From contig OY992840.1 in the NCBI GenBank assembly GCA_963921425.1, forward strand, positions 10,604,501 to 10,668,500: a DNA stretch of 64,000 nucleotides, read 5' to 3'. Both the position numbers and the translations under genes were made by a program. Shown piece after piece: positions 33,957 to 47,669 of this stretch. The notes below the pieces were generated by a model. That model saw only the letters and a program-made list of their open reading frames with translations. It had not been told where the DNA came from and made no database searches. The stretch's first letter is position 1. Each line of letters opens with the position of its first letter. Source of the DNA: Dryas octopetala (lineage: Eukaryota > Streptophyta > Magnoliopsida > Rosales > Rosaceae).

Positions 33957-36355
33957 TCATGCAGATCGCTCGGCAGGCCCCTCCTGGATCGGCTCGATGG
34001 ACTCCTCGGGCGTCTCCTCACCGAGCTGCACCACCTCAACCCCGCCGATCTGCATCTCAGTGTTGGGATCGGATTCGGGGGCCGGGGGGATCGGGGTCGG
34101 CTCATACGCGGGCAGTGGAGGATCTTCCGGAGTCGGCTCGGCTTCAGCAGGGACTTGGCGATCGGGAGGAGGAAGCTCGTCCTGGTGACTCCCCTGGGTA
34201 TCCTCCCCCTCGTCATCGGACTCGCCAAGGAATGAGACATCCCAGTCCGGCCTCTTCGACTTGATCTCGTCCAGAAGCTCCTTATACCCCTCGAAGTGGG
34301 CATCGGCAAGTGCCTGGGCGCTCGGCATTTCAGCTCGACGTCGGAGTTCGGCATTTTCGACCCTCCGTTCGGCCGCCTCGACGTCTCGCTGGAGATCGCC
34401 GACATAGTGCCTCAAGTCAGCCACATTTTGCTCCGAGGACGCAAGCTCCTTGCCGAGCCGAGCGACCTCCTCCTCCTTCCTGGCCAGCCTGGACTGCAGA
34501 CCCTCCGACCGTTCGCGCTCGGCATTGACCGTTCGCTCGGCCTCGGCCAGCTTCTCTTTTAGCTCCAGGATTCGTGCCCGAAACCTCTCCAGTTTCGCAT
34601 TGGCATCGACGGCGGCCTTAGCAGCTTCGAACTGCCTCATGGCGAGCTGCAAGAGAAACAAATCTGTTACTAATCCGAACCGAGCGGATAGACAAAATCC
34701 GAAGTAAAAAAGACTTACCATCATGGCCTGGCGGGATGTGATCAGAGCCTGGTGGCTGAAGCCCGGCTCGCCATGACCGGTCCACAGCCCCTCCTGCGCC
34801 TTCGGCGTCATCACACGCTTAAGGCCCGTGACGAACGGCTCGAGGCAAGGGTCTACCTCCACCGCCTTCAGGGGCCCCGATCCGGACGCCTCGGCACCAG
34901 AACCGCTGGGCCCGGCCCGAGCTCTCTTCTCCACCGGGGCCTCGGCCTGGGAAGCTTTCCTCTTCTCTGCCTGCCGAGTCGGTCTCGGCGCAGGAGATCT
35001 AGGCTGAGCTGCCGCTGGGGCAGGAGCCTGGACCGGCTCGGCAGGGGCCCGCCCCGCGGCCCTCCTCTGGACGCTCCGAGCAGCCTTCCTCCTCAGGCGA
35101 GCCTCCAGTTCGGTGGGCGCCATTCCCCTTTCTGCCCTAGGATTCCACCTGGGTACAAACGAGGAGATCCCGCTCTGTCTGATCTGGGTTTCCCCGAGCA
35201 GAAACTTGGTTGACAAGTACTCTGCTGGTGAGTCCCTGATCGCGGCGATCTGGTCCTTGAGCTCACCTCGGAGTTTATACTTGCCCCAGCTGACTGCAAA
35301 GACGAAGCCAAAAAGAGTTAGACAAAAAAAAAAAAAAATGCAATTATTACAAGACGTAAGCAAATTGTCCTCGGATCGGCCCCAAACTCCCAATGCCCAC
35401 CTGGAATCCTAAAGGCTCTGGGAACCCGAGCCGAAGTCATTCTGTTCGGATCGGCGAACTCCCAATCCCCAGAGACAAAGAAGTATCTTTTCTTCCATGT
35501 CTTCTGGGAAGAGGGATTCCCACCGAAGAGTGGCCCCGAGTACGCCTGAAGGTTGTAGAATCCGAGCTCGCTCTGCTTCGACCTCAGCGCGTAATTACAG
35601 AATAGGATATCCTTGTGTGGCACACACTTGTGCACTTTGTGCCACAAGATATGCATAGACAAGATGATCCTGTATACGTTCGGGTTCAGCTGGTGTGGCG
35701 CCGCGCCGATCGTGGCGAGCCAATCCTGCAGGAAGGCGTGCAGGGGAAGCCGAACCCCATTCTCAAACATCTCCGGGTACATGGTCACCCATCCTATCGG
35801 GGGTCGGCTCGGCTTCTCCCCCTCGACCGGCAACCTCATCAACACGGAGTCGGGAACTGAGTACCTGTCCCTCAAATCCCGGAGATGGTACTCGGTCATC
35901 TCATTGGGGATCTGATCGGCCTTCCACGCCAATTCCTCGTAGAAGTCCGGGTCGATCGGACTCCCCGTCACCCCCTGGGCCGAGGTCGACGCCTCGTGAC
36001 CCCTGTCCCTCTCATCCGAGCCTGGAGTGAGTCTGCTCGGGATGATAGCGATCGGCTCGACGTCAAGAGGTTCTTCGTCACCTCCTTCGGCCGTGCCTTG
36101 TTCCCAGTCGGAACTCAATATCTCGGGGTTTTCCCGATCCCCCCGGGCTCGGCGCTCTCCACCTGGATTGCGATTCAATGCCGAGCCGGCCTCGTCCAAT
36201 TCTTCGGACAAACCGTCCCAACTCGCCTCACCTGCAGGTGGGTTTCGGCTCGGCTCGGCCTCACCCGCCGACGGGCTTCGGCTCATCTCGGCCTCACTGT
36301 CCCCTTCAAAGGCTTCTCCCGAGCCGAGCCGGCCACTCGAGTCAGTCTCTGACAT
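33957..36355 (-). CDS. Antisense spliced accessory gene of the Tat element (aORF)
   Basis: Three exons on the minus strand, 36355-35401, 35293-34719 and 34646-33957, total 2220 bp or about 739 residues. Intron 1 (107 bp) has donor CAG/GTGGGC and acceptor TTTGCAG; intron 2 (72 bp) has donor ATG/GTAAGT and acceptor TTGCAG and is also open in frame, so retention would add 24 residues. The first 140 or so residues are acidic, serine- and proline-rich. A domain around MTEYHLRDLRDRY, GWVTMYPEMFENG and NVYRIILSMHILWHKVH resembles the 'putative gypsy type transposon' family (PF04195 as I recall it). Exon 2 has a basic, alanine/arginine-rich stretch. Exon 3 is a long coiled coil rich in E, R, L and A, followed by an acidic, proline-rich tail. 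Function is unknown; the family is found as antisense frames in Tat elements. The ATG at 36355 is preferred because the codon before it is GTG. Both the coding frame and splice sites look intact. Confidence 0.85.
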
Positions 36356-36669
36356 CACTAACAGTTTTTCTACTTTCTCTCTCTCACTTTATGGATCAAA
36401 AAGCTCTTTTTCTCAAGAACACACCCAGAAAACCCGAAAAACACAAAAACTCAAAAGTGGACAGAATCACTTACTGGTTTTGTCCGGCCAAATCCCTCCG
36501 CCCCAAACACCCTCGGAATCACCTCGCCTATCGCCGTACCCGGTCGATGTTGGGATCGGACTACCACTCGAACGGCGGTGAGAGAGAAGATTTCACGGTG
36601 AGAGAGAGAGTTTTGCAGGAGAGAGAGAGGGCTTCTGAAAAATATGAGAGGGAAGAGAGAGAGACTGCC

Positions 36670-36680
36670 TTTTATATCCC
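36670..36680 (-). promoter_or_regulatory. TATA box of the antisense gene
   Basis: Minus-strand GGGATATAAAAGGCAG, with the TATAAAAGG core about 320 bp upstream of the start codon and directly before the CT-rich leader. It would allow transcription independent of the LTR. Confidence 0.6.
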
Positions 36681-36969
36681 ATGCAAATCTGATCTCAGCC
36701 CTTCATTTCTGGCGCTTCACATGCCAGATCTTGACACCTGTCAAGCATTCAAAAATGCCCATACCGAGGTGACCCTTACGTTCCCCCATGCAGAAATCAA
36801 ACGTCCCTTCACCTGTCCCTGAGATATTTTTGACCAACCACAAGTCGTCTTGTGTTCGGGTCTTCGGGAACATGGACCTGTGGGGATCGGCTCGGATCAG
36901 GTAACACATTATCTTTGGAATTGTCCTTACACTTCAACTTCCAATCCACCACTGCCCGCTCGGATCGGA

Positions 36970-36983
36970 AGCTGGGGGACTCC
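36970..36983 (+). other. Polypurine-type tract of the Tat element
   Basis: AGCTGGGGGACTCC lies directly before the 3' LTR. It is purine-rich with a G run, in the place where plus-strand priming occurs, but it is not a pure purine run. Confidence 0.6.
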
Positions 36984-38036
36984 TGTTTGTGGGAAAATCC
37001 ACATCGATCCGAACGGCCAATCACGGCTCGACACGTGGCTGGTCCATATCCACCTCGGAGCTGACTCTCAATGGTCAAACTTTGACCTCCACGTCATCAC
37101 CACTTAGCACTGCCTCTGCTAGCCCGGACCGGATCCCCATGCCAGGTCCTCCATGCCCAGTCCGAGCCGAACCGATGATCTTCCAAAGGATTGAGTGTCC
37201 ATCTTTCCACGGTCATCCTGGTTCGGCTCGGCTCGGCACCGAAGTGACCTCCTTTCGAGTTCTGACGTCAGCCAGTTAGAGCTCGGAGGGACCCTGGTCT
37301 CTATGTTCGGCTCGGTCCGGGATCCCATTCCCGATCCGATCACACATGGACTTCACGCATACGCAGAAAGAACATCTGTCCGGTTCGGCTCGGCCCCCCG
37401 CCGCCATTTCCAGGAAGATCACGCTGGGACGAACCGCCATACTTGAATGCATCTGACACAATCTTCTGACAGATAGAATATCCAGTCTGCATTCATGGCT
37501 GCTGGGCAGTTTGCCTGAACCTTCCAGCCTTGCATTTAATGGAGCATTCATTGCAGCATTGAATGCTGAGGGAGCAGGCAGCTGAGCATGCAACTGGGTC
37601 TGACCAGGTGCGTGGGTCTCTGGCAACCATTCATTCACATGCAGGTATCTTACTCATTAAGGTTTCATTTGCTTATATATATCAAGTCATATGTGCAAAA
37701 ACCACACTACAAATCTACCTACAAAACACTTACACAAAAATTCCTACTCTCCCAAGAGCATACCCAACTTGCTGAGAATAACCCAGAACATTTGCCTTGT
37801 TCTTCCCATTCTCCCAAGTTCTTCTTTTGTTCTTCCTCATCCACCATCAAACACCATCACTGACTTCATCATCGGAGCGTGTTTGGCTGGTACCACACCG
37901 GTCCATCTCCCTTGATCTTGTTTCTCTTGCAGGAAGATCCCAATCAACATCCACATCAACATCCAGCAGGACTTCGGATCAGCCAAGTCATCATCTCTGC
38001 GTTGTTGCGTCTACCTTACGAGAATTCGCATCAACA
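36984..38036 (+). repeat. 3' LTR of the Tat element
   Basis: Same length as the 5' LTR, 1053 bp. The four differences, as offsets of 11189 bp between copies, are near 5' LTR positions 25927, 26222, 26395 and 26787, all C/T or G/A. Confidence 0.95.
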
Positions 38037-38041
38037 CGAAT

Positions 38042-41000
38042 CCTAAACAATATTGTTCGTCCATGATAACTTATATATCAAACATCTTCTTATTTTCAAT
38101 ATTGTTCGCATGGAATATTATATGGCAATTATATATACACTTTTATACAGTAAACTTGTCATTCTATATGGCAATATGGTTCAAGGTCAATGCCGTATTT
38201 CTTTTTCTGTATAAATTAACATACTTCTTATATAAAAATACATATATGATTGCTGTATATGAATACAAAAATTTCTATATTTAAAAAAATTAAAGAATGT
38301 GATGTTAGTCAACCTAGTGTACACACAATGTACATCTCTTCATTTAATTCTCTGGATTAATTAATCCCCATATTCCCTCCCTCATTCTCTTTCATGATAT
38401 TTTTTCCCTTTAATTTAAATGTACATTTACTTAAATTTAGACATCTTATATGCAATTCGCTGAATAATAAGACAATGCTCTTATTTTATTAATAAACTAG
38501 CTAGTAGCTAGTAGTGTGCTTCATTTATGGTTATATGAAAAGCATGGGTGACATGGAGAGTGATGCATCACCAACCGATAATTGTGAGGAAGAAGAAAAG
38601 CGTTGGGAGGCGATGTCGGCCATACTTGTCTCCCACAGTCAAAAAGACAAAAACCGTACACTTCTTTGCTCGTTATAATTCAAAATTGAAAGGGTTTCAA
38701 CTGCTTGTGTTTTGCAGCAAAGAGAAAAGCCCACAAACACACACTTTGTTCCTTTTTTGATTTTATGAATGAATGAAAGGTACCCAACAAGACTAACTAC
38801 ACCTTTTCAACGTACACTCATCAAGGCCCCTACCACCCCAGCCGTTTCAGATTTCAGATAGATCATATTGGCCGACTTGCTACCACACTTTCATTTTTAA
38901 TTCCCTCTCTCTTATAATTTGCATCAATCATGAATGACGCACCTACCCAATACAGAATCTTTAACAGTGCCTTTAAACAGTAGCGGAACCAGGATTTAAA
39001 ACTCGGGTGGGCTAAATCTCTTGAAAAAAATTTTCCTAGTAAAAAAAAAGCACATAAAAAATTTATACAAAAACTTGAAAAGAAAAAACCTTGACATTTT
39101 ATTAATATTAAAAAAAATACACCTAGTCAAGGGGGATATATTGAACCTTACCCCTCAAAATGCATATTTATACAAACATGAATTAAAGTATAAAAATTTA
39201 TAAGCATATGCTCGAAAAAATATGGCAACAAACACACAAATTTCATATAAATTTCACCAATCATACCAAGAAATTCTAATTGAAAGAAACACTAATATAC
39301 TAAGTTACTAACCTGGCTAGTGGCTTCCAGCAATAGGAATAAGCAAGCTCAACAAAGCAAACATGTACAACATCTGAAAATCTCCGAAATAAAATGCAAC
39401 AGAAAAATATTAATAATTTGTGTTTTCTCATTATATATATTCATAATATAGAATAAGATTAAACCCTAATTTTAAACTCTAAACTCTAAATTAAAATTTC
39501 AATTCAAATTAATAAATCAAAATGAAATTAAATATTGAAAAATAACTCAAAATTATACTTACTTAGGCATAGAATTAATGATAATTTGGAGATTGGTGAT
39601 GAGAGAATAAAGGGGGGGAGCAGTTTTTTTTATATGCCGTGAAAGCTTTTGAAGTTTGAAAGCTATTTAGAATACCTAATATTAAATATAGCTATGTTAG
39701 GTTAATAACTTAATTGACCAAAAAGGGCCGGTTAATAACTTAAAAAAATTCCTTTTTCACTTTTTAGATCCTTTATTTTAAATTTTAATGAGTTTGATTT
39801 TTCAAAGTAAAAGGTATTATATAAGGTATAAGTTATAAGATTAAAAAACTAAACATAAGTGTGTATAAGGTATAAGTTGTTAGTAGCAATGGCATAGAAT
39901 AATATAGATCTCCATAATATATAGTGATAAGTTTTTTATTCTAATATGTTCAATTTGTTGGTTAAATTAATATTTTGTCTAGATATGGAAATGATTGGTG
40001 ATATGATCTCAATAGTGCTGAACCAATCTACTCTTAGGTATACCATTTTTTTGTTTACTGTATTTGTGATAGAATAACTGGTTCTAATAAAAAATTAATA
40101 CTAATAAATCTTTACAATACTTTCCAACCTCAAGCAGATCGAACCAATCTATGCCACATAGTGTTACGATCACATACAATAATTTCTCTCAATCTACCCT
40201 TCTCATGACTTGTTTACATACATAAAACCATAGTTAAAAGGAATCGAAATAAAAAAGAATTAAACTAAAAAGAATAAGAATGTAGATGAGGCATTCTCAT
40301 TTTAAGTGTTTACTATTTGGAATCATAATAAGATGGGAAATTTAGACTTAGGTCCCTTAGATGAATAAGATTTAGACTAAAGTTGACAGTGTTTTTAGAA
40401 TTCGTAGGCAAATTTTTCATATTCGTAATCAAATCTTTATCTGCCATTCAATATTTTTTATTCCAAAATTATCCCTATTATTATTTAAAATATTTTAAAA
40501 TGATAATTCATGATATTTAAATTCTAAATCTTTGTGGGATTTTAATCCCACAATTTAAGGGATTTAAACTCCACATTTAGAGGTTTTAAATCCCAAAATG
40601 ATCCATTGTAACATCTATTAACTTTTAGCAAGCATGCAGAACCAAAGTTGGTCGAATTACTAAAATACCATGATGGCTCATTCCCATCATAGAGGGTATT
40701 AGCTGAAACTAGTGAGGATAATTTTGATATGAATGTTTTTCTTTTTTGATGGCTCATTCCCATTCCAAAGCTTCCCTTTAGAAATTCCCTTCTTAGAAAC
40801 ATAAAGAATGGCCAAGTCTGATTAAGATTTTATGTCGGGATTACATGAGCCGCAGACAAATTTTAGTGGAATTATTAAAATGATTTGATTTAAAATTCTA
40901 GAATTCTTAAGTTCTTTTGTTTGGCTAACATATTAAATATATAACAAAATTTAAATAAAGAATTTATTATACTTTTATTTTCGATGCATCAATTATAAAT

Positions 41001-42656
41001 GAGTGATGCCATTGGATGGTTGTGGTGAGTTGGTGATGGCCGTGAGGCGGGAATTGGGGTGGTGGTGGTGGTGGCGGCAGCAGTGGTGGCAGTGGCAGTG
41101 TTGACAACAGCAGCGGTGGAGGCAACATGGTGGTAGTACGTGGTGATGGTATTTGTGATTAATTGGTAAGATGATGGGTGGTTAGGGCTTTTTTTTATTT
41201 AGTATAAATCTTTGATTTTCTTGAAATTTTGAAATGACACTAAATTAGGTGAAATTTAAAGTTGAAATTTATAACCTCGTATTCCAAGTTTTTTTTCATA
41301 TTAAATTTACAAAATTCTATGTATGTAAAACCTAAACAAGGAAATTAGAATATATAATTTTTTAAATACTGAGTTTTGTTTAAATTTCAGATTTTTTTCT
41401 TTATCCAAACACACCATAATAGGGCAAGTAAATTAAGTAAAAAACAAAAAATCACATACATTAATGAAATTAAGTGAAAAAGATAACTCTATCTGCACCT
41501 ATAAATGAATGAAAATGAAACCTTATTCATTAGCATTGTCTTTGATGAAAGATAACATACTATAAAATATGTAGTTAGCCTTAATTTGGAGTTAGTTCAA
41601 GTGAATGAAGGTGTATAAGGTAATTAGTTATACAGTTATACTACTACAAATTTGGTCATTTTGGGCCAAATAGCATTACTCATTCTCATATTTCACTAAA
41701 ATAGAAGGTAAATATAATTTTAAATTACTATAATTAGCTAGGATTATGAACGATTCTCTACCCTGCAATAAAAAGACACTATAGCTAGATAGCTAGCCTA
41801 GATTGCTTAAGAGGTAGAACCGTCTTGCAATAGTACTCCTCGTATGCCGTAATAAATTTTGATAGTGAAGGTGATCCATATATAGTTGTCGCAATATTAA
41901 TTGTCCTCTGACTTGGGTTTGTGAGGTATACATATGCTGCTGAGTTGTGAGTTGATCAACTTGATCTGACCATTTTCACAAAATCGAGTCAAACTTGTTA
42001 CAAATCGCTTTGTGCTTTATCTGTGTGGGGCACATGTAAAAAAGATAAGAGATTGACAAGAGATGTATGTCTCCTTAAAGAGAAGAAACCGTCCTGTAGG
42101 CCCTCATGGACATGGACATGGACATGGGTGGGTGTAGTTGCAGAATTGAAGCTCGATCTATCAATTCTTGACACGTTAATAGTACTAAATTGGTTTGAAT
42201 ACACAATATATGCAAACATGGTTAAGTAAAGGATGATAAACAAAATCTTTAATCATACTAAACCGGAAGGGATGGGATCAACAAGAAAATATTCTCTGGC
42301 AGAATCATTTGAATTGTTATTAAGTTGATTTTTTAATTGAATATCGATTTAATTTAGTTTTATTGTTCAGAATTATCAATTATGCTATATTTTCAGACAG
42401 AACAATATTATCTGCTATTACCAAATGAAGAAGATGAACATATATATAAAGTTGTTGATTTATTCAAATGTTACTTAAGTATTTGATTATGTATCAATTC
42501 TACTTTTCTTCATTTGAATAGTTAACTAACAATTATTGATTAATTAAGAAGGTATTTTTTAAAAAGTTGGTATTTTTGAATCAATGTGTCCTAACCATCC
42601 ATATATTTTTGAATTATTACTTTACTTACTAAATCTCTATCAACTTCTCCTATTCA
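38042..42656. other. Gene-poor AT-rich DNA
   Basis: No gene supported. A stretch from about 38981 (GCGGAACCAGGATTTAAAAC) looks like one end of a degraded mobile element. A GGT/GGC-rich block lies at 41053-41130, and four CATGGA units at 42106-42127. Confidence 0.5.
41053..41130. repeat. GGT/GGC/GCA trinucleotide-rich repeat
   Basis: Imperfect run of G-rich trinucleotides. G-rich on the plus strand, in otherwise AT-rich DNA, with no long frame attached. Confidence 0.75.
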
Positions 42657-43562
42657 AGGAGTAAAATTTCGGTTTCGATGAAATTTTCAATGGACATTTT
42701 TGAAAAAATTTCGATTTCGATAAAATTAGACAAAAACGACAAAATTTTTGAATGAAACTTGATTATATGTTTATTTAACATATTATCTACTACATTAATA
42801 AAAAATATTGAAGAAACTAAATTATATAGTAGGTTTCATATGATATAAGGTGAATATAATACGCGTTGGAAGCAAATACTGTTAAAAAAAATTGGTCACT
42901 AATTAATAATTAATCTCTTTATACCTTAATACTATTTATAATCTATAATCTATATATTAAACTCTATATACTCTATAATCTATACTCTGTATTATTTAGG
43001 ATATGATATAGAATATTAGGGTTTAGGCCCTTTAAGGTATTTTTAATTATTTTTTATATAGAAATGTATTAGGGTTTAAAAACAACTAAACGAAACACCA
43101 AAACGGTCAAAACAAACCCCTAACCATTTTTTTCTTTCCAATTACCTAAAGGCCTTAAACCCCAATCAACCCAAAACTTTTTTTTTTCTTTTCTTTTTTG
43201 TTTCTTTTCTCTTTTTTTTTTTTTCTTTCTTTCCTTCCTTTTCTCCCGTGACCTCTCTAGTCTTCCCTCTCATGCATTACTCATTTCTCAGTTATCTACA
43301 GGCTTTTCACCTTCTCTTTCTCTCTCCTAGTCCCTCACTCCCTCTTCCCTCCTCCCTCCCTGATCTCTTCTCTCTCCTCCCTCTCCCTCCCCGATCTCCC
43401 TCTCTAGCTAGCTTCCTCCTTTTCCTCCCCGGATCTCTCCCTCCTCTCCCTCCCTGATCTCTTCTCTCCCTCTGGTCTCTGCCTTCAAAATTTGAACGAA
43501 ATTAATTTGGTATGGTGTTAAAATTTACATACCTCTAAAAAACGAAATTTTACTCCTACTCC
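42657..43562. repeat. Candidate TIR-bounded segment
   Basis: GGAGTAAAATTTCG at 42657 is mirrored by CGAAATTTTACTCC at about 43541-43554, about 900 bp apart. No target duplication was identified, so this could be chance or an old element. Confidence 0.35.
43170..43480. repeat. Polypyrimidine tract
   Basis: About 300 bp, overwhelmingly C and T on the plus strand: a T/C-rich part followed by tandem-like CTCCCTCCCTGATCTCTTCT units. It may adopt triplex-type structure. The open frame across it is low complexity and is not a gene. Confidence 0.8.
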
Positions 43563-45531
<1,969 letters not shown>

Positions 45532-46329
45532 TTAATAATAGCTCCATAGACTTTCTCCTCCTCCTCCTCCTCCGTCTGAGTTTCCCGGCGAGTCATAATC
45601 AGACAGCGACGGCGAGTTCATTCTCGGTGGCGACACCAGCATTCCCTCCGCCATGTCCACCAGCAAATTGGGCATCCCAAAAAGCTCTTCCTCATCCATA
45701 AACTCTCCCACAGACGAAGTAGTCTTCAAACTTGTATTCATCATATCATCATCACCCTTCTGAGGCTGTCCAGGTATTGGACTGCTGTCCCTCGACTCTT
45801 TGCTGTCGTCGCTGCTGTTGTTATTCTTTCGTAGTGCCGCCGCTGCAACAGTGGCAGCACTACGAATATCCAGTGCGGACGTGGACTGGGGAACCGGATA
45901 CGAGCCGACAGAGCTCGGGAAGTTGAGAACGGCATCGGCACCTTTGAGAGCGAGCGCCGCCACATCATAGGCGGCGGCGGCCATCTCCGGGGTGGGGAAC
46001 GTGCCGAGCCATATGCGTTTGGTCTTGCGTGGCTCGCGGATTTCGGACACCCACTTGCCGCCACGGCAGCGGATGCCTCGGTACCTCGGGTGCTTCCCGG
46101 AAGAGCTTGAGGCCATGGTGGTGGGCTTGGGAACAGTGGGAGTGGTTTCACAGGTGTGGGGAAGAGGGAGAGAATGTGGTGGTGGTGGAGGTGGAGGACG
46201 AGGGTATAGGGGTTGGAGTAGTGGTGGCTGCTGAGGGGGTTGGTGTATTGAGATTGGGAGGTGCAGTGTAGGTAGTGTGGGTTGCTCTAAAATTTGGCGC
46301 ACGTTAGTGGGAGAATTTGGGTCAGCCAT
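45532..46329 (-). CDS. DREB-type AP2/ERF transcription factor
   Basis: Intronless gene of about 265 residues. Start at ATG 46329, because the codon before it is TTG. The N-terminus is rich in proline, with a run of eight or so. One AP2 domain (about residues 81-138) reads [20 protein letters not shown] and [20 protein letters not shown], with the DREB-type valine and glutamate. It is followed by [14 protein letters not shown] and a [16 protein letters not shown] helix, then a serine-rich and acidic region. [21 protein letters not shown] stretch precedes the [13 protein letters not shown] end, resembling the activation end of A-4/CBF-related DREBs. It lacks the CBF flanking signatures, so it is a more distant relative of the pair at 19-22 kb; an A-4 subgroup assignment is my best guess. 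It is likely a nuclear factor binding GCC or DRE elements. No frame damage. Confidence 0.92.
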   Translation of the reverse strand: MADPNSPTNVRQILEQPTLPTLHLPISIHQPPQQPPLLQPLYPRPPPPPPPHSLPLPHTCETTPTVPKPTTMASSSSGKHPRYRGIRCRGGKWVSEIREPRKTKRIWLGTFPTPEMAAAAYDVAALALKGADAVLNFPSSVGSYPVPQSTSALDIRSAATVAAAALRKNNNSSDDSKESRDSSPIPGQPQKGDDDMMNTSLKTTSSVGEFMDEEELFGMPNLLVDMAEGMLVSPPRMNSPSLSDYDSPGNSDGGGGGGESLWSYY

Positions 46330-46332
46330 CAA

Positions 46333-46712
46333 ATTTATGTATATATATATATATGTAATAGATAGTTGTAGGGATGTTATACAGAAAATGTGGGGATCAT
46401 AGAACCATAGAAGGTAGGTAAGATATTAATCTAGAGAGAGAGAGAGGGGGGGTCATGGTTGAGATTTGAACGTACGATATGTCATATGTATATGTGTGTG
46501 AGTGAAAAGGTAAAAGCGTGGGGACTTCGTGGGGGGACTCTGTAGTACGCAAAAGTCGTGGCATGCAAGTTGGAGTTGGGTTTTAATTTGTAAAGTTTGG
46601 GTTTTTGACACTTAAAAGACAGTTCATGTATGCAATAAATTGCAGTCTAGTTTGATGTGAGATATATATGAGCACACGCATTGCGCACGGGCTAGAAATA
46701 TTAGCTGTACTC
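46333..46712. other. Upstream of the ERF gene
   Basis: Holds a (TA)n run at 46338-46354 just upstream of the start codon, a GA run near 46434, and probable promoter DNA. No other gene. Confidence 0.5.
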
Positions 46713-47085
46713 TAGGGGTGAGTTTGGTTCGGTTCGATTTCAAGATTAAACTGCAAATCAAACCGAACTAAACTTACTCTTATCGGTTCAGTTTGGCCGA
46801 ATCTGCCAATTTTAGATTCCTCAAGTCAACTATTAGAAAATAAAAAAATTATTAGTTTGATAAACTAAACAAAAAATTGTTGAATTCGTTTTAAGGTTTA
46901 GGGCTTCAAAATCATACGATTCATACCTGGAGATACCTAGGGTGGGTTTGATTCGTTTGAATGAGTGAGGCCGTGAGCGGAGCGCCGGAGCGACAGTAAT
47001 ACCTAAGGGATGGTCGGTTTAGTTCGGTTTTTGGTCAAAATCGACTTTTTCCAGTAATTTTTTTTGGTTTTCAAACCCACCCATA
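46713..47085. mobile_element. hAT-like MITE
   Basis: 373 bp with short imperfect terminal inverted repeats TAGGGGTGAGTTTGG and TATGGGTGGGTTTGA (reverse complement). It is flanked by 8-bp repeats CTGTACTC and CTGTTCTC (7 of 8 identical), the target size of hAT elements. The ends are followed by GGTTCGGTTCGA-like stretches in inverted order. No transposase. Confidence 0.65.
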
Positions 47086-47669
47086 CTGTTCTCTATATCC
47101 TATAATTCAAATCCTATGTTTTATACTCTGTCGACAATTCATATTCTCTACTTATTATCCAAGTGACGAGAAGTAAAATGGGAAAAGGAGTTATAGGTCA
47201 AAAGTTGGATTATTTCTAATGTATAGAAAAATAAATATATACCCTTTACTACCATATACTGCCTGGTGGGGCCATGGCCCACCTCTTTCAGACCTTCCAA
47301 ATGTACTTAGGATATGTTTTATCTCAAACAGCTTCACAACAATTTAAGAAATGCTTCACTTATTATATCTAATTTATCTAATTATAAACAGTTACTTAAT
47401 TATCTGATCTAGGACAATTCTATTTGACCCACACTGATCCCTAACAATTCCTCCCAGTCTCCCACTTAATTTGATAATACATATAGCAGCATGGTACAAA
47501 GTTGATGGGTACAGATCCTGATCGAATTAATCAAATCACATTTGTTATTGCTGAAATTTTCATATTGCAAAGTTTGGTTCCCAAGGTAAAGAAATTTGGA
47601 AGCACTCAAATTGCCAATCACACCCACCAAAAATGATCAATTTGACAAGATAAACACAGAGCTCCTTTT

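Larger units (their letters stand above)
36356..36983. other. Leader and promoter zone of the antisense gene
   Basis: Between the antisense start codon and the 3' LTR. On the minus strand the leader is CT-rich (36585-36665), typical for plant 5' UTRs. No sense-strand gene is supported. Confidence 0.6.
25795..38036 (+). mobile_element. Complete Ty3/gypsy LTR retrotransposon, Tat type
   Basis: 12,242 bp bounded by two 1053-bp LTRs that begin TG and end CA, with a 5-bp target duplication CGAAT at 25790-25794 and 38037-38041. Order: LTR, primer-binding site, gag, protease, reverse transcriptase, RNase H, second RNase H, integrase, tandem repeats, antisense gene, purine-rich tract, LTR. Integrase lies after reverse transcriptase, as in Ty3/gypsy, and the second (archaeal-like) RNase H plus the long 3' region with an antisense frame are hallmarks of the Tat lineage. 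A single in-frame TAG divides pol. LTR divergence of about 0.4 percent points to a recent insertion. Confidence 0.95.

Noticed and set aside
33959..36822. Plus-strand open frames over the antisense gene
   Set aside because: No recognisable domain; the minus-strand frame has splice sites, a coiled coil and a family resemblance.
40542..40802. Minus-strand open frame and a GTGGGATT/AATCCCAC palindrome
   Set aside because: No family resemblance; the palindrome is only about 10 bp and no element ends could be set.
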